Shown: one piece after another, positions 37,801 through 51,032 of the stretch
Numbering within the stretch: position 1 is the first letter of the stretch
Layout: each line of letters opens with the position of its first letter
DNA from: Dipylidium caninum
Lineage: Eukaryota > Platyhelminthes > Cestoda > Cyclophyllidea > Dipylidiidae
Assembly: GCA_017562135.1 (NCBI GenBank)
Contig: QEYB01000895.1
Location: forward strand, 1,054,001 to 1,118,000
Reading direction: 5' to 3'
Length of the DNA: 64,000 nucleotides
Program-made: the position numbers and the translations under genes
The notes under the pieces: generated by a model
What the model was told of the DNA's origin: nothing
The model's input: only the letters and a program-made list of their open reading frames with translations
The model's database searches: none

Positions 37801-40800
37801 GATTTGATGAAATTGAGAGTCACATGAATGATAGGGCTGAGAATGTAAGTTTGTCAACCTTAACTTTATGCTACTGACGGTATCCTTAATAATTCCTTTC
37901 ATTATAGGTTACGAATATCAACACAGAACGGCTTCAAACCTGTTGGATGCTGCCAAAAGTGGGAAATCTACAACCCAGTACCAAGGACGTAGTGACTGAG
38001 GCCAGAAATCAACTTAAACAATGCGTGGAACCAACTGGCCGATAGGGTTGAGGACTGTCGTTATAAGTTGAACATGGCCCGCATATTCCTCGCACTTATA
38101 TCAGGACTGCTTTTACACCAATGCGTGGATTGAAGAAAAAACTGGCTTCGCTTAGTCGACACAATTGGGATAGCGTCCCCTCTGAATTCCATCTATCACG
38201 GTTGAATATGGTGCTTAGATCATTGAATTCTGATGCTAAGGTGATTGGCGCAAAAGTTGATGACATCGGCGAAAGGGTGGCGGCTTCTTGCCGTATTCAA
38301 AGTGTTCCCTCCGACGAACGAAGCCTCTGGTTAACCAAAAGAACACGAGTCGTTATTAGCTAAGTTAGCAAGGTTCCATCTGCAACTAGACCAATGCGAA
38401 AAGTCTACTGGCTATGCAGAGAAGTCATTTTCAGTCAGCTCACTCACTGGAGGATTTTCTGCAATGGTTTCTAACCTGAAGTGCAAACACGCCTGCATTG
38501 TTATTCCTTCGGGGCTTGAGGTGAGCGCCTCTTTTCCACTCGTATTTTTGTTACGTGACAGACCTACAGGTCGTGACGGTATCCCAGTTGTTTTGCAATA
38601 TAACGGATCTTGTAAAAATGAGGCGATATTTTGGTTACGCATAGCCTGCCCAAATATTACGCGTGTTCCTTGTTAATAAGCACCAAAAATGAAATAGGCT
38701 TGTGTCTAACTTTGGCAAAGGCTTGCACAGCGGTGTTCAGTGTTACGAGAAAACTTTTTAACCCACCGTGAGGTTGATTCTGTCCTAGGCGATCCGTACG
38801 TACCTATCTGCAGAAGAACAGGATTTGCAGGAACTGCTCGACTCTGAGAAGCATTTGGAAGAACTCTTGACGGTCTACGAAAAACTGCCTCAGCTTGAGC
38901 ATACGGAGCCCTCACTCCAAGAAGTCCACGTCAATCCTGAGCTGGTCATCGAAGAATACGCTGAAGCTTGTGATCTGATTAGGAAGAACATTAGCGAGCT
39001 TAACAGCAGTATAGCAAGTCAAGTGCGTCGACTGAATTTACAGCGTAAAATAATCGGATGATAAAAAATTTTGCGAATTTTGCGTCGCACAACGGTCAGG
39101 GTCAGGGTAATAGCCATTAGCATAGCTCATCATCTGCACTTCACATTTTTGAAGTACACAGTGAAAAGGTACTCCAAATGCATCAGTCTGCCATGCATCA
39201 ACTCTTCTTACCGCCCGACTGGGAGCGGACAGGAAGCTTGTGTTCCCAACTTGACTTTGCACCTGCTCAAAGGCATGTGTAAGTGTGTTTCTCCGAATGT
39301 TTCCGAAGCGGCGGTCGTCATCTCCCCGATAGATAGAGTTAGTTTTAAAGAATCAGTCTCCTAAAATGGAGAGAGAAACTCCGCCCTTAGGAAAATGATC
39401 TGCGTGCGACCAAATCAAATGCTCACCGAAGTCATACGGTCAAGGGGAAAAGTTGTTTGTGGAAACCACATCCCGCGTGTCGAGTGGACAGACTGTGTTG
39501 CAGTGGACTTCGATACTTAAGTGATTTACATTTATTTTTGCAGGATTTATTTGTGGAATTAGGAAGTCTGGAGGCCGCCGTTTACCAACAGGATGCCTAT
39601 TTAAATCAAGAAATCCGCCAGGTACTGTCTATGGACTAGTTTTTGCACTACCGCCTTCACAAACCTAACAAATTTCCTAAAGACGTCGGCGATTGGCCTG
39701 CTCCTTGCACTGCATCCTTGGCAATCTGATTGTGGAAAACGATTCTTTGCATTAGAAAGGGCAAAGAGAATAAAGTTAGGTGACGGGCAAGTTCTAACAG
39801 GCCAAAGTGCACAACCAAAGGCATCTTCTCCCCTTGCCGTACTTTGTGCTGGCAATCCGCTTGCTAATGTTAATTTAAGATAAAAGCGGTCTGGCAAAAG
39901 TTAAATCCCCCTTAACCCTCCACCCTCGGTGAACCCTAAATTTCAAATGAATTTTCGACACTTGTCAATGGGTAATGACGGTAACAGGCCGGGAAGCCCT
40001 GTAGTCAAGACAGCTTTCCCTGTTGGCTAAGCTGTCACGCATAAACTGCCGCTTTTTGCCAACACAGGAATCGCTTGAGACGGCGGAGACCGCAGTGAAG
40101 GATCATGAGGCTTTTATGGCTTCCTTGCTTGTCTGTTTCAACCGCCTCGCTGCACTGGAACGAAGAAGCTGCGGCCTGTTGACGGGTGATCACGACGTAG
40201 AAAGCCGTCTCCTTTTCCAAAATTGGCATCATTCGTGAAAGTGGGTAACTAAGTGGAGCATATAGAGGAGGGAAAGGCGAAAGCCCTTTTTTTCTTTATT
40301 TAAACATTTTACTTTCCTTTACTTCGATAACTTCACTAGTCATGTCCAAAAGATCCTTGACTGTAGAGTTTCTCATATTTAGGCTTGAGCAGAACAAGGA
40401 ACGGGCTCACAAACACGAACGGCTTTTGAAAGAAAACTTGCGCTTACAAGAATTGTTGAATGACTTCGCTGATGTAAGAGCTCGGTTGAGCATATCCTTG
40501 TTTTATAGTGGTGGGGGACTATAAAACATTATTTAGACGTGTTATTACCATAAACTAACATCGCCTCGTATAAAATGCGAGACACCGGGATGAATTCATC
40601 TGCGGTTTGACATTTGTGTGCTGCAGATAGAGGACTGGATGTCGGAGAAGATGGCTCAGTTGAATCAGGTGACACTGACTTCGAAGCGCGACGTCTCGAG
40701 GGCGTACGCCCAGGTGAAGGGGCTGCAGGAGGAGATTGAGGCCAGTCGGGAGCGCGCCGAGGGCGTCATAGACGTGCGTTGACCTCTTTCACCATCACTT

Positions 40801-43800
40801 CTCCTCCCTGCCCGCTTCAAGGCACCCTCCGCCCCACCAGCCACCGTTCTGTTTTATTTCTGCGCACAGGCGGGGAAGCAACTCATCGACTCGTGTCCGC
40901 ACACCAGCCGCATCGTTTCGTCGCTCATCAACGACATCTACGTGCACTGGGAGGCGCTTCTCAAACAACTTCACGATCAGATGCTGAGTCTGGAGGAATC
41001 CCACAGAGGTACACCTGTACACAACTTTTCTTTCATCTTGTGAATTCGAACTCTCTTTCGCCATTACCTTTGATTAGCCGCGCAACCTCAAGGTTTCATG
41101 CTCCGACTCTTTATATACGGATTAATTAACTTTGTTGTATTTACAGAGTGTGGTTTGACCACTTATTGAAATAAGAGATTCTTTATGGTATATCTTCACT
41201 GAACAGAGTACCTGCTAAACGAAATGGTGCAAGATTTGTTACGTTGGGCCGAAAATCTACTTTCAAAAATCCGGACGGATATTGAAGATCCCGACTTAAC
41301 AGTCGCAGGCTTGACAGACCTCCAACGACGAATGGAGTCCCATCAGAGGGGATTGTCAGGATTTCGAGAACTACGTCAAAGTGGCGGGTATCATTAAGGT
41401 TTGCGATTACTTCCTCCTGCCTAATTTATACTCCAACCAAAGTGGAAATAGGAATTTGGTATATTGCGGAATGGATTGCGGTTTGACAACTTGATTGTCA
41501 CTTTATTTGACAGGCGGGCCAGCGGAACGCGGCTAATGTGGTGATTTGATGGTGTAAGGTTTGCTGAGATCACAGATATTGGTGCACTGCTGTGGGAAAA
41601 AATCCTCAAATTACATTCTGTGACGCCTTCCCTACTTTGCGATTCACTGTAGCTGACACTGTAGCTTGGCTCGTCTACCGTTGTTACCAAGGTGCCCACC
41701 AGATTTCCGCACAACTATTGCAATTCGAATCAAAATTCGCTTTCGAATTTCCTGTAATCGGTTAGGGGTAGACTCTTACGTGACTATTTTTACCTCCAAT
41801 TTCTCTTTGTTCTTCGAAGTCTATATTTTTTCTCGTACATTCGAAGAAGTAATATGTCACCTTAAGAGGGTTGAAAATGCACCCTGCTGGTGCCCTTTTG
41901 AGACTCTAGATTTTTCACTTTCCCTCGCCTCAAATGACGTAGTAGTGGATTTTCACGTAATTTGCCTCATGGCCAGGAACACACGGAGGCGCTGTCGCAG
42001 CGATATGCCGATCGCGCGGCCGATTTCGCGGCCGTGAACGCGGAGGTGGGAGCGCGAATGGATGCCGTTGAAGCGGGACTGGCAGGGCGCGAGGATCTCC
42101 TCAATCTCCACACCACAGTTGCCATCCAACTTCTTGACTTGAATTCAGAGCTTCTATGGGTGAAGGACAAGTTGGTGCAGATCCGTCGGACCTATGACGA
42201 CTGGACGCCCCAAGACAGACGGTCCGTGGGCAAACAGTTGCTTAGTGTCCAACAGGAGAAACGGCGGTTGATGAACCACATAGGGGAAGTGGAGAACCGC
42301 GGTCCCCGAGTGAAGAATCTCTGTCTCGTAGGGCTTTTTCTATGCAAAATCTCTTTTCTCAAGTTTAACGCGTTTTCGATCATCATAAGAGTCGAGGAAA
42401 ACCTACTGCTGTTTCTACTCAACAAAAGCACTTTTTGTGGAAAAATTTTGCCTTACGGACGATGGAGCTTTTTGTGAATTGTACTTTACTGCCAGAAATA
42501 ATCGGAGCCAGCTGAATGTGTAAAAAGCACCCAGACGATGCAGGTCATAAGTGATGTTGTCGTGTGGTATTTTGTGACTTTCGTAGAGAGTGAAGGCAAC
42601 CTACCTGGCAGCAGGCGACGATAAAGGAGGACGAATAGGAAGTTTTCGCGATGTTTTGGGCGAGTTGGAGCAGGTCTGGTATACCGTCACCCATCTGCTG
42701 GAGGTTCGGCGAGAGGAGCTGCGTCTAGCTGAAGCTATTCACAGGTACTTCTTCGACCTTGTCAACATGGAGGCATGGATCTCCGAGAGGGAACTCCACC
42801 TGCAAAGCATCGACGAGCCCAACGTACGCTCATGCACTTGTTGTCCCTTTACCACCCGCACTTGGAAAGTGGTATGCTCTTCCCATTGTTGCATTAATTG
42901 CGGTGCCCACGGCAGGGCCAGTCATATTTGGAAGGTGATTTCTCACATAACGTAGTTTTACTAAACTCTTCCAGCAGACGCCGGCCTTCAAGCCAACTTC
43001 TGGGGTTTGATTTGACTTATTTCTGGCATTATCTGTTGATACTCTACGCTGCAAGACTTACCCTCCTGAGCATTCTCTTTTGATTGACAGAGAACAACTT
43101 AGATTGGCTGTTATGCCACTCGTTCTTTAATCTCAACGTCCATGCTAATGGAAGATATGTGACTGCTTCCCTCTCTCCCCACTCACTTCAAGCACGGCCC
43201 ACCATAAATTCTGTTCCCAATCTGTGAATACCTTGGCACCTCCACCGGCTCTTCTAGTCGCCATACTATTCTAATGTGTAGAACATTGCGGAGGCGAACA
43301 GAGCTCTGCGCAGATTGAACGTACTCTTTGAAACTGTCAACCAGTGGTCCGATGAATTAGTCCAAATTGAACGTCGGGGGAACGAGTTGTGCGTGCAGCT
43401 TTCAACAGGCGTGCAAATAAACGGGAATTACGTGATTGCTCCACCAGTTGCCAAGTCTGCCGTTGCCATCGCGACACCGCGGTTGGCCGAGGCCTTCAGT
43501 CAGCTCAGGGGAAGGGTTCTGGATCGTCGACAGGATCTGCTGGAATCCATTGGTCTGCACGATCTTATTCAAGATGTCAACGATCTCGAGGTAGACATTC
43601 ATACCAAAAGTAACATTTCACCTACTTAATACGGCGCCCATCATATTTCATTATATCTTTGTGCTATTCAAATACCGTTTGTGTATCTCCTAAAAGTATT
43701 TTTGCACAATGTGGGAGTAAAGTATCACTTTCAGTGAAAATATATGCTCATTAAGTGAATAGAGACACTGTTTCAACTCCTTTACAAATATATCTGTTCC

Positions 43801-46800
43801 CCTAATGACGACGGACGCTCTTTTAGGCGAGTAAGACTAAAGTAGTTTGTATGAGGCAAATACCGAAAATTGCTGACTACTCAGACAGGTGCTGCAGTGT
43901 TTACGTTTTGATGTGAAAATATTTCCTAATGACGGAGTCTCAGTCACACTCTCCTGCTATGCCGCAGGAGTGGATAGCCGACCGCCAAAAGACCGCCAAC
44001 AGTTCGGACGTTGGCACGGACTTGGAGCAGACGTTCAAGCTCTACGATCGCTTCGAGCAATTTGCGGCATGCACACGGAGGGAAGGGGAGCGTCGCATGA
44101 AGGCGATGCTTTTGCGTATTGACCAGATGATCATTAAAGGCCACAAGAACTGCTCGGACATCGCACTTGCCAAGGACGGCCTCAATGAGGACTGGGCTGA
44201 TCTCCTTGAGATGATCACGACCCGAAGGGAACTACTGAAATCCACCCTCACGTTGCACCGATTTTTCTCTGACTCTCAGGTACCTCACTTTCGTCACTTA
44301 AAAATTTTTCTACTGAAAATCCAGGATAAGATGTGCTTAAAAACAGTTACTGTTCTGGTAGGAATTATTGTCCCCACATGTGGATGTGTTTGATTCCACT
44401 GGCTCCGAATCCGTGGACGCCAATAATTTGTCCTCTTCACACATGACCGGAGTTTGGGTGGGTTGTGCAGAACAACTGCTTTAATTGTCTTGCCGTAAGG
44501 ACAGACACTCAGCTCCATTTGCTTCCCCATTTAGGCTTTGTCATTATTCTGCTCCGGTGCCTTTTCATTTTATTTTGTCGTGATTTAATTTGCGATGCCG
44601 GGTGCTGTGTCGGGCGGGCAATTCACGTGGTCCTTCAGCCCACCTCGGTGAAATCAGCCTCAGCATTTTGTGAAAATTATTGACATTGCGCTCATTGCAG
44701 TGGGCGGGTCACACCCATGCCATCAAACTGGCCGCCCGGTTTTCCCCGTCGGCCCCACCCACTCCACCGCCGCCCCACGGCTGTGAAGAATGAGTCACTC
44801 GGCACAAGGGCGTTGCTCAAGTGACTTTTGTGGTCGCCCTTCCTACGCTCACTGCTTCCAAAATGCCCCGTCTCACCTCCTCACTAGTAATAATAATGCC
44901 TCTCCTTTCACTGACGCTGATACCGGAAGAGCATTTCGCCGTAATTACGTGTCCTCTAATGCGCCATGCCGTGGTGCCCTTCTTTCCGAGTCGTGTCTTA
45001 GCGGATGGATCTGCGTTGAGTGCTGGTGCACACTTGGCTGCTGTCTTCAGCATTCGTTCAGCGTCTTCCACCGCTGTACACGTAGCCAGTGGAACGCGTC
45101 TTCCGCAGATGAATTGCCTGAACGTCCTACGTCTCACCGTCTCTTAGGCGCGCATTCCCCACCACCAGACGACTAGTATGAGAGTTTCAGCCACACCCGA
45201 CCCTGCTAGTATTGTCAACAGAGAAAGAGTTAAAATGCTTCCCGTCAGAAAGCAGGCTACTAACCGTTATAATTCGGAGGAACTCGCGGTAAAGTTGATG
45301 CCTTATGCTCCATAACGACCACGCCTAATTTCATAGCCGTCTCAAAATTAATTGTAAATGAACCGACTGCCAAATAATGGGGTGAGTCGACGTCAACATA
45401 TAAAGATCCCCGATTCCTGTTTGACTTATTTACCGCGTATTTTAAGTCCAATAGGGAAGGCTTGAGCAGTAGCTAGGGATGCTATTCGTCCACCCCTTTT
45501 GTTGCATAGTGCCTCGAGAAGCAGATCGAGGAGTGTTATCATTGCCTGCCAGAAGAGCCAACTGTCGAGATGGTGACAGGTCGTGCGCCTGCGGCAATGC
45601 AGCCTGGTGGCGGAGGCGGAGTCGCAAGCCTGTGGAGGCGACAAGCGGGACTGCAATTGAGACTGGCACACCTCAAATCTAGCTGTTCCACTCTGGCTGC
45701 CAATGCTGCCGCCCTCTTGCCCATTTACGCCGGCGAGGCGGAAATGCAACTTCGTATACGCCGCGACTGCGTTCTTCGTGCTGCCCAAGACCTCGCCGCT
45801 ACTGCAGAAGCGCGTGCACAGCAGCTAGAGGAGGCGAAACACTTCCATCGTTTCTTCTCAACGGCCAACTGCCTCCTCTCCTGGTTGGCTCAGGTCAAGG
45901 ACAAAATGAGCCAACCAAATGGCTTGAGGTAGGAGCAAATTTTCGAAGATGGCACAAACTCTCGTTAGGTCAAATTATTTTATGCTGGATAATCCCTACG
46001 AAGGTTGAAATACCCCAATGAAAGGCTGAACTTCAAATCACTTTGCAGTGTTCCTTTGGAAAGCAATTAATGAACTGTTCTGATCTAACTTTATTGAACG
46101 ATATTTCATCTAATTATAAGAAGGTAAAGTAGTGAATCTGAGTAAATCTGCACGATTGACACTATCACATACTTTTTGTGCTAGCACTTAAAATCAGGAG
46201 AGATGTCTTAGACATCTTGGTAAAACGTTCAATTTTTTTCGGTTTCTGGTTATCTATAACAGGTACAGATCTCAGAGTAAGACTATTGGAAAGACACTAA
46301 TAACAGCACAACCTGACATTTGTTATTTTATGCATTTTTATACACAGCCGAACAATTTACGGCGTTGAGCGTCTTATTGCCGACCACCGCCAGATTTACT
46401 CTGAGTTGGGTGTCAAGATAAAGCAGGTTGAGGAGTGTCTTGACGTTGGTCGAGCAATCTTGGGTATTGGGGACCCTTCTGCAGCCAGTTTTCCAAAATC
46501 ATCCTTGAAAAGTCGACTGCACGGACTCCTGACAACGCCACAGGGCGAAGTGCGGGAGACATGCGTGGCGTTGGCGACAGAGCGCATTCTGGCAGAGGCT
46601 CTGTGGCGCGAACGCTGGGAGCGGCTGGTGATGCTGCTTGACGCCCGTTACTACCTGCGCGACGCTGCAGCGGCTGAATCTTGGCTCAGTAGCCGCGAAG
46701 TGTACCTCATCTCCGTGCGCCGTAGCATAGGGGAAACGCTGGCCGAAACATTGGCACTCCTCGGCGCGCACTACGCTTTCGAGCGGGCCTGCGCCTCCGC

Positions 46801-49197
46801 CGAGGAGAGGTTCTCCGCCCTCAAACGTCTCACCAAGGTTCTGTAATCGTCGTTCAAGTTTCATCAGATTTACCCTTACATGTTTGTAGCTAAGTAGACT
46901 GGCGACCAAAATTTAAGAATAGCGCATGAATCCCCCCCTCCCCCTTTTTCGTTCACCCTCGTTACCAATTTCCGTTGAGACACTGGATGCATTCTTCCGC
47001 TTCTGTCCTTTTTTCTCTTGCTTTTATATTTTTCTTGACACCTATTTTCAGCACCATTTCTCTGTAGGGGAATGAACTAAAGCATACTGATGAAAGCTTG
47101 CTCTTAAAATAACTTCATGAATCTCTAGGCTGGCAAAGAAATTTCGCCACTTGCAAGTCGCCTAAAAGTTGCTTTCATCTGTAGACTTTAATAAGTCAAA
47201 TTTTATAACAAATAATAGGTAACAAAGGAAATCGTCAATTTGACAGTTTTCGAGAACTTTCAATGAAGGAAAATGAAACCATGCAAGAGGAAATAATATC
47301 TTTTAGTGAGAAGTTATTTACCGAGGACAGGGCATACAGGTTTTGTTCATACATGCTTCTTTAACACATCGCAATGCCACTTTCTCTCTGACACTTTCTC
47401 ACTCTTACGACTCGAGTATCATTGACATTTATTTGAGGCTTCATTGAAGAGTTTTCAATATTTCGATGCTTCCTGACGATAGATCCATTTCCTTCAAATT
47501 GTGTACTCCGCATTGCCCATTTAAAGAATACACCTTTTTGATCCTCTTTAAAAGCCAATTCCTCAGATATAACTTTATCAATTGTTGAGTGTTTTTTTTT
47601 AAAGATCGCAAACGCCTCCAAATTAGGCAATACTTCATGTCCTTCCTCCTTCACTTATTTAAAATTATGCTTTTCTTAGATCTCATTAAATGTGTTGGCG
47701 TGATATTTACATCTTAAAGTATTCACGCAAGTCACGGAAAGCTGTCATTCATTCAGAAAAAACACTCGTGCACGCATTCTTCGTCTTGACAATTTCGAAA
47801 TTAATTTCACACTTAAGGAATTGAGTGGACAAAAAAATAGTCGGAGTAGCATATGTGGAAAAATCTCACGCTTCATCTAGATTTGATGGTTTTATTTCCC
47901 CAATTTAACTTAATTAAGTTTAATATAGAAACTTAGTATTGGCTTATAAATGGAAAATTAGTATTTCAAGAAATGTCCTGATCCATTTCTTCGACCTTTT
48001 CTTGAATCAACAGATGGAAATTCATGCACTTGAGTGGAAAAGAGAAGACGGGTATCTTCACGAAAAGCAACAACGTGAGAGCATTCGACGTGCAGTACAC
48101 GAGTTCCTTCCACCGTCGGACACCGCAGCCACCCTGCCTCCACAGGCTCCGCCAGTTGTGCACAGTAGGGATCAACACGTGCAAAAATTGGGCACATCAA
48201 AAGAATTCAACCTTTCCAAACCTCTGCCTCTGGCAGATCGAGCTCCACGAACCTCATTCTCACCACTAACCTCCAACCGAAATGCTCTCCCATAATCCAA
48301 ATTCTAGAGCTTCGCTATCTGCAGTGGCTGTTGGAACGTCAAGGTCTGGTCGACATAAAAATCTAACGAGACCTCTTTCATTATCCAACATTAGTGACAT
48401 CTTCTTTTCTCGTAGGGCGCGGGTCGCTTCACCAAATAGTCCACCGGGTGAACCGGTCGCCTTGGCGAAACCATTCGGGGAATTTGAAGAAGGAAAGACG
48501 GCTGAGAGTACTTCCAGCACTAGGTTTGTTCATGCAGCTTAAAAGTAGACACTTCCAATTTTTGGAATATGGCGAAGATAGGTAATTTAACCTAATGGGA
48601 TTTCGCAGGCCTCAGGGGAGCTTTCCCAGCATCTCGGCTCACACGCCTCCCGAAACGGGCCCGGAAGCCGTTGGAGTCGAAAGTATGGTGATGAAGAAAG
48701 CTGAAGAATTTCCTCGAGTTGAAGGTCCGCTGATTCGAAAATGGGAATATGATGCCGGAGGGACACGCCACAGCCGAGGTCGTGGGTGGGTCTCCATCTA
48801 TGTGACCCTCATGGATGGCAATTTGACCTTCTATAAGGACCGTCGGACTCGTCGTGAGCAAGAAGGTGAAACGCTTCATGGTGAAGTTCCAATGGAATTA
48901 GGTGGCGCCATCGCTATTCCGGCACTGGATTATACCAAACGGCCCTTTGTTTTTCGCCTCAGACTTCTTAGTGGCGCGGAGTATTTGTTCCAAGCTGTCA
49001 GTGCGGAAGTGCTTCAACGCTGGGTCGACGCCATCAATGAATCAGCGAGCAAGCTGACAATAAAGGGATTTAAAGGCAAACAAGAAAGGGCCCATTCCCT
49101 CCCAACCTCTGTCCGCCATTCAAGGCCGTCTGGTGTGGAGGACAAGTCCCAAAAGCCTCGACATAGCTCCCTTCGTCGCATCTTAAAACGAAATTGA
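34838..49197 (+). CDS. Beta-spectrin (N-terminal half with several apparent frameshifts)
   Basis: Actin-crosslinking submembrane skeleton protein. The start is MDAQVARPPQF. Exon 1 (34838-34988) ends LYERTRIKTLT. Two calponin-homology domains follow: CH1 about 35023-35177 and 35208-35500 (GRMRIHCLEN, GLIWTIILRFQI), CH2 about 35512-35870 (ALIHKHRPDLIDF, TKLLDPED-like AKLLDPEDVMV, YLVSYYHYF). Many spectrin repeats follow, each marked by a Trp in helix A: DAEAWITEK, ARAWIVDK, IEDWMSEK, LLWVKDKLV, MEAWISERE, EWIADRQ (exon 43968-44279), LLSWLAQVKDK and AESWLSSREVY (exon 46348-46837). The linker exon is 48014-48523 and the PH-domain exon 48609-49197 (EGPLIRKWEY, LTFYKDRR, LHGEVP, YLFQAVSAEVLQRWVDAI). 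No SH3 domain is seen, so this is conventional beta rather than beta-heavy. Frame breaks are listed in the findings. Exon boundaries in 36-40 kb are approximate. Confidence 0.85.
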
Positions 49198-51032
49198 GAA
49201 CAACGAGGCTTTCTCATTTTTCGGTTTCGTCTTATTTTCGGTCTTTCGAAAAGAAGTTCTAACCCTTCTTCATCCTCTTCGTTTCAAATCCTTTAGTGAT
49301 ACGGCTTATTTAGGTATTCTTGCAATTAACCAGTTACGCACTATATACATTGGCGCGAAGAATTTTGATAACTTTAGCATACTTCCCAACGGACATGTGT
49401 ATCTTCATTCACTTTGACCAAAACTATCCTCTCATAAAAACGTTATACATCGTTGTATAATAATCCATTTCTGGTCGCCTCGACCCTCAGGGTATTTAGT
49501 GTACTACCAATCGTTCAGTAAACTGTTTGAGGTAGTGCAACAAAATTATTTTAAATGCAAATGAAAAGTAAAGTTTAATTACGGTAGAATAGCATGAATA
49601 CAATGGGTCCTTACTTCATGTAATGTGCGTTCTTCTATGGGAAATATCTCCGTTTCTTTGGCGTTTCAGTCATCAATGATGTTTATATAGAGGAATAATC
49701 CGAAATACCTAAGGGATTTTCCCAGTCATGAAGTGCTTTTTATGGGATATTCATTCCAATGGTCCCCTACTTTTACCTACTTGGGTCATAGACAACTTCG
49801 CGACAGTTCCTATAAAAGTTCTAAAAAGGCATTAAGGAAATTTGTAACAAGTATGAGATATTTGGTAGATAGACAAATGCAGGAATTGTTTTGGCACATA
49901 AATTTATCTCAACCTCTAATGCACTACGCAGTCCCTCCCCCCTAGTTACAGATCTCACAGAGATAATCTCAATTATAAATGCGCACAAATGCAAGACAAT
50001 TTGTTTTCGTGATAAGGCAACATGCAACGGCCAATATCGGTAAGTGAATAAAACATTTTCTGTTAGGTAAACGATCCAGCTTAAAGCTTTATTAACAAGA
50101 TATTGTTAAAGAGAGAGTAACCACTCAGAGAATCTACAATGTCAGCAGAGCGGCACTAATTTCAACCCTAAGACAGTTAAAACGGATTTAACCTCCGTGT
50201 CATTGCTCTCCTTCCGGCATCATCCTCATGTTAATGTTTAGTTAAATTTTGTCTAATCTGGTAGCAACCACATAAAGAGTAGATTCATGAACCAATACAT
50301 CTCAGTGTTTTATTCAAAATTGAGAATATAAGAAAGCGCGAACACTCACGGTCTACCTTAGGGCACAAGGGCGGAAAACCGTGTAGCAAAAAACACATAT
50401 ATCTGATTTTATTGATGTCATAAGAGTCTGGTATTAACTTAAGGAAGGTTCTCTCTTTCAAATGTATAGTCCTATAACCTTGGAGAAAATGTAACTTTAA
50501 GTGTATGCATGCATGTAGGTGAATGTGCGTGAGTAAGTCACGTGAAACAAACGGAACAAACCTTACGTACATTATAAACTAACTTAGTAAAACCAATGGC
50601 TGCTTACAGCTCCTAAAAGATAAGTGAATTTTAGTAATTTTTTATTTTATTTCACTGATTGGTGTTTACTAGGGTAAGCGGGAATGCAAGCGCTTGTTTT
50701 TGCGGGAGTGTGGCTGCGTGTTCGCCTGCGGGGCCCGTGGCGCCGGACGTTGTGGTCTGTAAGACTGTTCATTAGCATAAATTTCACAAGTTATGCCAAA
50801 ATTTGCATATCTAAAGGTACTGTAATTTGTATGCTAGTTTATTTAAATATTACTATTTATAACTTACCTTAATGGCAAATCCATTAGGTCAAGTGTTATT
50901 GGTGCCTAGCTTTTTAAAATTCTCCAACATCTCACCCAAATTTGCATTCTAATAGTTTTTACGTATTTTCCATAGGCATTTTAGAACTCTACTCCATATC
51001 TATCTTTTGTTAAACTTATAGCCCCTCGAACG
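49198..51032. other. Spacer between spectrin and CEP104
   Basis: AT-rich, with no recognisable exon on either strand. It holds the spectrin 3' UTR and the CEP104 promoter. Confidence 0.5.
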
